In this document: piece by piece, positions 9,071-11,803 of the stretch
Numbering within the stretch: position 1 is the stretch's first letter
How the letters are laid out: every line of letters starts with the position of its first letter
NCBI GenBank assembly: GCA_016098155.1
Contig: JAAAJB010000647.1
Location: 1-11,803 of the forward strand
Length of the DNA: 11,803 nt
Source: Actinomortierella ambigua
Lineage: Eukaryota; Mortierellomycota; Mortierellomycetes; Mortierellales; Mortierellaceae
Reading direction: 5' to 3'
Program-made: the position numbers and the translations under genes
The notes under the pieces: model-generated
Told to the model about the DNA's origin: nothing
Databases searched by the model: none
The model's input: only the letters and a program-made list of their open reading frames with translations

Positions 9071-9076
9071 TCTGGG

Positions 9077-9426
9077 TGATAGAGAAATGCAGTTGCCAGT
9101 CATCGTGTATGAACTTTCGCATCTCCCCGCACCGTATTCGGTAGAGCTCTTGCATGTATGACAGTGTTGAAGTCGAACCCCGCTCAAGAAGACCTACATA
9201 AGGTAGTAGAGGGCGATTGGGGGCGATTTGAGGGTGGCCTGCCGTCCTTTTGCTGCCGATCTATTCTCTCCAGCTTGGTCCCTATGCCGACTCGGCGACC
9301 GACATCAGTGCAGCGTGTTGGTTGCGAGCCACGACTGTGAGTAATTCATTCATTCACACAAACACTCATGCCGCCTAGATTAAAAAGGGCAATGGCCTCA
9401 TCCCTTTCTAATTATGTCGTGGAGGG
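9077..9426. other. Intergenic stretch without recognised gene
   Basis: About 350 bases of unique-looking sequence. Short frames only, none with a recognisable motif. If the retrocopy model is right, its left part is the original downstream flank of the chitin synthase gene; its right part is upstream promoter sequence of the second F-box gene. Confidence 0.6.
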
Positions 9427-9433
9427 TATAAAT
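9427..9433 (+). promoter_or_regulatory. TATA box of the second F-box gene
   Basis: TATAAAT, 24 nt before the first minisatellite unit and 212 nt before the start codon. A start site about 30 nt downstream would fall at the left edge of the repeat array, placing most of the array in the transcribed leader. Confidence 0.55.
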
Positions 9434-9456
9434 TTTCAAAAAAGGGAGAGACAGAG

Positions 9457-9574
9457 ACAGACAAATGTAACAAAAGACCGACAAATGTAACAAAAGACAG
9501 ACATGTAACAAACGACAGACAAACGTAACAGAGAGACAGACAACGTAACAAAAGACAGACAAACGTAATAAAAG
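9457..9574 (+). repeat. Minisatellite of six ~20-bp units in the probable 5' leader
   Basis: Units: 9457-9476, 9477-9496, 9497-9514, 9515-9535, 9536-9554 and 9555-9574 (18-21 bp), consensus ACAGACAAAYGTAACAAAAG. A degenerate seventh unit may begin at 9575. The first three units carry ATGTAA; the last three carry ACGTAA at the same place. The array sits between a TATA box and the start codon at 9645. Confidence 0.95.
9465..9508 (+). promoter_or_regulatory. Three start-stop upstream ORFs (ATGTAA)
   Basis: ATG directly followed by TAA occurs at 9465-9470, 9485-9490 and 9503-9508, once in each of the first three minisatellite units. If transcribed, each is a minimal upstream ORF of one codon. 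Such AUG-stop elements are known in other eukaryotes to stall or divert ribosomes (AUGUAA in the boron-responsive leader of Arabidopsis NIP5;1). Function here is inference and depends on the transcription start. Confidence 0.5.
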
Positions 9575-9600
9575 ACATCCAACTACAGTTTTACGTCGTA

Positions 9601-9644
9601 GTCCCCACCTTCCTCTCCTTCCTCTCCTTCCCGCTCACGTCCTC
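9601..9644 (+). promoter_or_regulatory. Pyrimidine-rich leader before the second F-box start
   Basis: Tandem CCTTCCTCT-type pyrimidine repeats immediately precede the ATG at 9645. C/T-rich tracts are common in fungal core promoters and 5' leaders. Confidence 0.5.
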
Positions 9645-11702
9645 ATGGCGACAATCAACATTGATGTCATTACCCTTGTCATCGAGAATGTCGGTAACAG
9701 AGGCACTCTATTCTCGCTCCTCACTGTCAACAAGCAGATCTTTCGGCACACTTGTGCAGTCCTGTACAGCGATCCTTTTCGTTTCTTCCGCCACAAAAGC
9801 CCATACGATGACTCATTACTAGAGAGTAAGATATCTCTTCTCTGGCTACTCATGAACCTCTCACCAGCGGTAGACGACGATACCAATCGTGTCCGCAAGG
9901 CATTGGCTGCTGCACGAAAGCAGGGATCAGAGACCGAGGCTTGGTCAGCGACAAAACTCGACTATCTCTCGTTTATCCAATGTGTGCGATTCCGCCAGTC
10001 CCTGGATGTCCTTGTAACTAGTCGTAGTCTCGCCGCTACTGGAATCTTAGAGTGCTATTCGACTTTCAAAAGCACATTGACCTGGAGCATCTGCGGCCAT
10101 CGCCTTGACCAGCTACTCGAGCTTGAGATGGAAGCGCGCGATATCGAGCGTTTCGTTCAGGTGGCCCCACAACTCTGTCGACTGAGAATCATTGTTGTAG
10201 GAAAATTCAACACCGACCTTCCAAGTGACGTTGGTTTAATAACTACCACCTACCCATCCGCCCTCCGTCTCATCCAGGCTCTCCAGCATCACCATGGCAA
10301 GAGTCGACTACTCGATTTCTGCTTTTCTCGTTCCCACAAAAAGTCTGAGAGCAAGACTTTCTTTCAGTGGGATGTGGCTATCCGCACGTTGCTACCTCCT
10401 CTTCTGCCTCACGGCCTCAAGCTGGTTCTACCTCTACGACCGATGGACTCGTATTTGTCAAGGCTGGCGGAGCTCAGGACTGAGAACAGCCGGACGTCTT
10501 GGTGGGGTGAGATCGTCAAAAGTTACACCGACATGTCTGTTGGCCAAGTTTTACAACGTTGCCGTAGGCTTCTCGCGCTGGGCCTGAGGTTTGGCAGGGG
10601 AGGGATCAAGGACGCAACTGTGCTTGCATGGGCCGTCGAGGAGAGGCGTGATCGGGCGGCAGGAAGGCTGTTGGTGCCAGCGGTTCCTCTAGCGATGCTC
10701 GGTCTGAGCCTGGCGGAGATTGGCGCTGCGGACGCGTTCCGAGTACTCGTGGACGGTATCCGTGCATTTGGTCCATCGCTTTATACACTCTGGGTTGTCC
10801 TGAATCCACTCAAGGAAGAGGTGGTGGACGAAGGGCTGTGGCGATTCCCCTTGCCCCAAGACGAATGGATGATGATGCCGCGACTACGCACCTTCAAATT
10901 CATCAGTCCCGTGGATGAGCTGCTGGATGTTCGCCTCTTGCAGTGCTTCCCCAATCTGACGACATTGAATGTGACCCTGGGCAAGCGTGGCTCTCATCAG
11001 GGCTGGCCTGTTATTCACCTTCCCCATCTCACCGATTTGGAGCTGTATGGGCTAGCAGTCTGCATGTTCAATCCGGCATCATTGCATGTCATGCCTCAGC
11101 TCCAGGTAATCATACTTGTCTCGCACGATATTCAAGAGGACGCTTCGGATGATAGACCGACCTTGCAGGACAACTGGACATGGGACTGGGACTTGCCCAA
11201 GCTGAAGGCTATGAGCGCGCGCATGGATCTATCGCAAGCCAAGTTCAGCTTCAGATTCTTTCGAGGTTGTCCAAATCTCTCGACACTGTATCTTGATTTC
11301 CTCGAAGGACCGGTGTATCCACTGGATGTGTCGTCAACCTTGACGAACCCTACCCAAGACACCTATCCCAATTTGCATAACCTAGACCTAAGGGGAAGAA
11401 CGTACACCCTGGAGCTCGAGGACCTTCGAATATTGTTAGGATACGCTTTTCCAGGTCTCGATCGTCTCTTCTTGAGTACGGTAGGGTCGTGTAACATACG
11501 CGAAGCAGGAAAGATCATGGATCACCATCCATTGATGGATTCTCGCCATTTTTCCATATTTCCACCCCCACCGCCAAACTCGCATGAAGACAAAGGGTGG
11601 ACCCTATTCGGAAGAATACAACCAGGTCTTCACCTGCAATGCAACTACTACGTGAGCGAGAGAGCGGACTCGGGCGCTCGCGCACTCTCCGAACTTCAAT
11701 AA
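9645..11702 (+). CDS. F-box-like protein with leucine-rich repeats
   Basis: A 685-residue protein in one uninterrupted frame. The N-terminus (about 6-50: IDVITLVIENVG, LFSLLTVNKQIFRHTCAVLYSDPFRFF) fits a divergent F-box, including the L-x-V-x-K-x-x-F and LYSDPF pattern frequent in fungal F-box/LRR proteins. The C-terminal half holds leucine-rich repeats, for example near residues 414-446 (LRTFKF, FPNLTTLNV), 460-470 (LPHLTDLELYGL), 541-552 (CPNLSTLYLDF) and 573-583 (YPNLHNLDLRG). Expected role from the family: substrate receptor of an SCF ubiquitin ligase; no substrate can be named. The central part (about 80-400) is not recognisable. The start is the first ATG after the minisatellite leader and begins just before the F-box. 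Unlike its upstream neighbour it has no A tail or flanking repeat. The two F-box proteins are not obvious recent duplicates of each other. Confidence 0.78.
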   Translation: MATINIDVITLVIENVGNRGTLFSLLTVNKQIFRHTCAVLYSDPFRFFRHKSPYDDSLLESKISLLWLLMNLSPAVDDDTNRVRKALAAARKQGSETEAWSATKLDYLSFIQCVRFRQSLDVLVTSRSLAATGILECYSTFKSTLTWSICGHRLDQLLELEMEARDIERFVQVAPQLCRLRIIVVGKFNTDLPSDVGLITTTYPSALRLIQALQHHHGKSRLLDFCFSRSHKKSESKTFFQWDVAIRTLLPPLLPHGLKLVLPLRPMDSYLSRLAELRTENSRTSWWGEIVKSYTDMSVGQVLQRCRRLLALGLRFGRGGIKDATVLAWAVEERRDRAAGRLLVPAVPLAMLGLSLAEIGAADAFRVLVDGIRAFGPSLYTLWVVLNPLKEEVVDEGLWRFPLPQDEWMMMPRLRTFKFISPVDELLDVRLLQCFPNLTTLNVTLGKRGSHQGWPVIHLPHLTDLELYGLAVCMFNPASLHVMPQLQVIILVSHDIQEDASDDRPTLQDNWTWDWDLPKLKAMSARMDLSQAKFSFRFFRGCPNLSTLYLDFLEGPVYPLDVSSTLTNPTQDTYPNLHNLDLRGRTYTLELEDLRILLGYAFPGLDRLFLSTVGSCNIREAGKIMDHHPLMDSRHFSIFPPPPPNSHEDKGWTLFGRIQPGLHLQCNYYVSERADSGARALSELQ

Positions 11703-11703
11703 A
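11698..11703 (+). terminator. AATAAA overlapping the stop codon of the second F-box gene
   Basis: The last codon CAA and stop TAA followed by A create AATAAA. If used, the 3' UTR would be only about 10-30 nt. No other AATAAA is visible in the last 100 bases. Confidence 0.45.
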
Positions 11704-11803
11704 CGAGGTATATGTGTGCCACGCATTGTACCAGGCTATGGTATGGTTGATTTGTTTCTTATTTGGGCTGAGCCAATGCTCGCAGGCAGATGTGTGGCAA
11801 ATG
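11704..11803. other. Right edge, 3' flank of the second F-box gene
   Basis: One hundred bases with no recognisable gene, repeat or further polyadenylation signal; the window ends here. Confidence 0.6.

Larger units (their letters stand above)
7191..9076 (+). mobile_element. Possible retroposed gene copy bounded by 10-bp direct repeats
   Basis: The sequence AAAATCTGGG occurs at 7191-7200 and again at 9067-9076, immediately after a run of 21 A. Between them lies an intronless F-box gene with AATAAA 38 nt before the A run. Flanking duplication, A-tail and lack of introns are what target-primed reverse transcription of an mRNA leaves. Against it: four of the ten repeat bases are A and may be chance beside the A run, many fungal F-box genes lack introns anyway, and a TATA-like motif lies inside the unit. 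Confidence 0.4.

Noticed and set aside
9160..9200. tRNA-like TCGAACCCC sequence
   Set aside because: No matching T-arm stem, anticodon arm or acceptor stem could be folded around it by eye.
7426..11702. The two F-box genes as a functional pair with the chitin synthase
   Set aside because: Same strand only; eukaryotic genes with separate promoters and signals, large gaps and no shared motif. Adjacency alone does not support a joint system.

Overview
This window looks like nuclear DNA of a filamentous fungus. The clearest signs are a multi-exon gene with short GT-AG introns and CTAAC/CTGAY-type branch sites, a chitin synthase, and two long intronless F-box proteins. The chitin synthase sequence style and the abundance of F-box/leucine-rich proteins suggest an early-diverging fungus of the Mortierella group. 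That placement is inference; no rRNA or other marker is present to prove it.

Layout, all genes on the + strand. (1) Positions 1-113 hold a (CT)24 microsatellite and pyrimidine tract ending in CAG, then a short AUG-free leader. (2) Positions 114-7162 hold one large gene for a CHS3-type (division II, class IV) chitin synthase. I resolve eight exons whose phases all agree, giving 1474 residues. Intron 1 is very long (1854 nt) and introns 2-7 are 107-170 nt. The protein has a low-complexity Q/G-rich N-terminus, a membrane segment, a lumenal region with N-glycosylation sequons, a second membrane segment, a GT2 catalytic core with DAD, GEDR and QRRRW, a C-terminal membrane cluster, and an unusual Pro/Gly-rich tail of about 360 residues. 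(3) Positions 7426-8862 encode an intronless 478-residue F-box protein with a polyglutamine run and an acidic run. It is followed by AATAAA and a run of 21 A, and is bracketed by a perfect 10-bp direct repeat, which suggests a retroposed copy inserted just downstream of the chitin synthase. (4) Positions 8863-9644 are intergenic and include a TATA box and a ~20-bp minisatellite in the probable 5' leader of the next gene. Three of its units carry ATGTAA, a start codon directly followed by a stop. (5) Positions 9645-11702 encode a second intronless F-box-like/leucine-rich protein of 685 residues, whose stop codon overlaps an AATAAA signal.

The chitin synthase makes cell-wall chitin at the plasma membrane. 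The two F-box proteins probably act as substrate receptors of SCF ubiquitin ligases. Nothing in the sequence ties them functionally to chitin synthesis; they look like members of an expanded family that happen to be neighbours. I see no operon-like or multi-gene novel system. The points most worth a second look are the start-stop minisatellite leader, the possible retrocopy, the in-frame alternative splice acceptor in a conserved membrane segment, and the long first intron.
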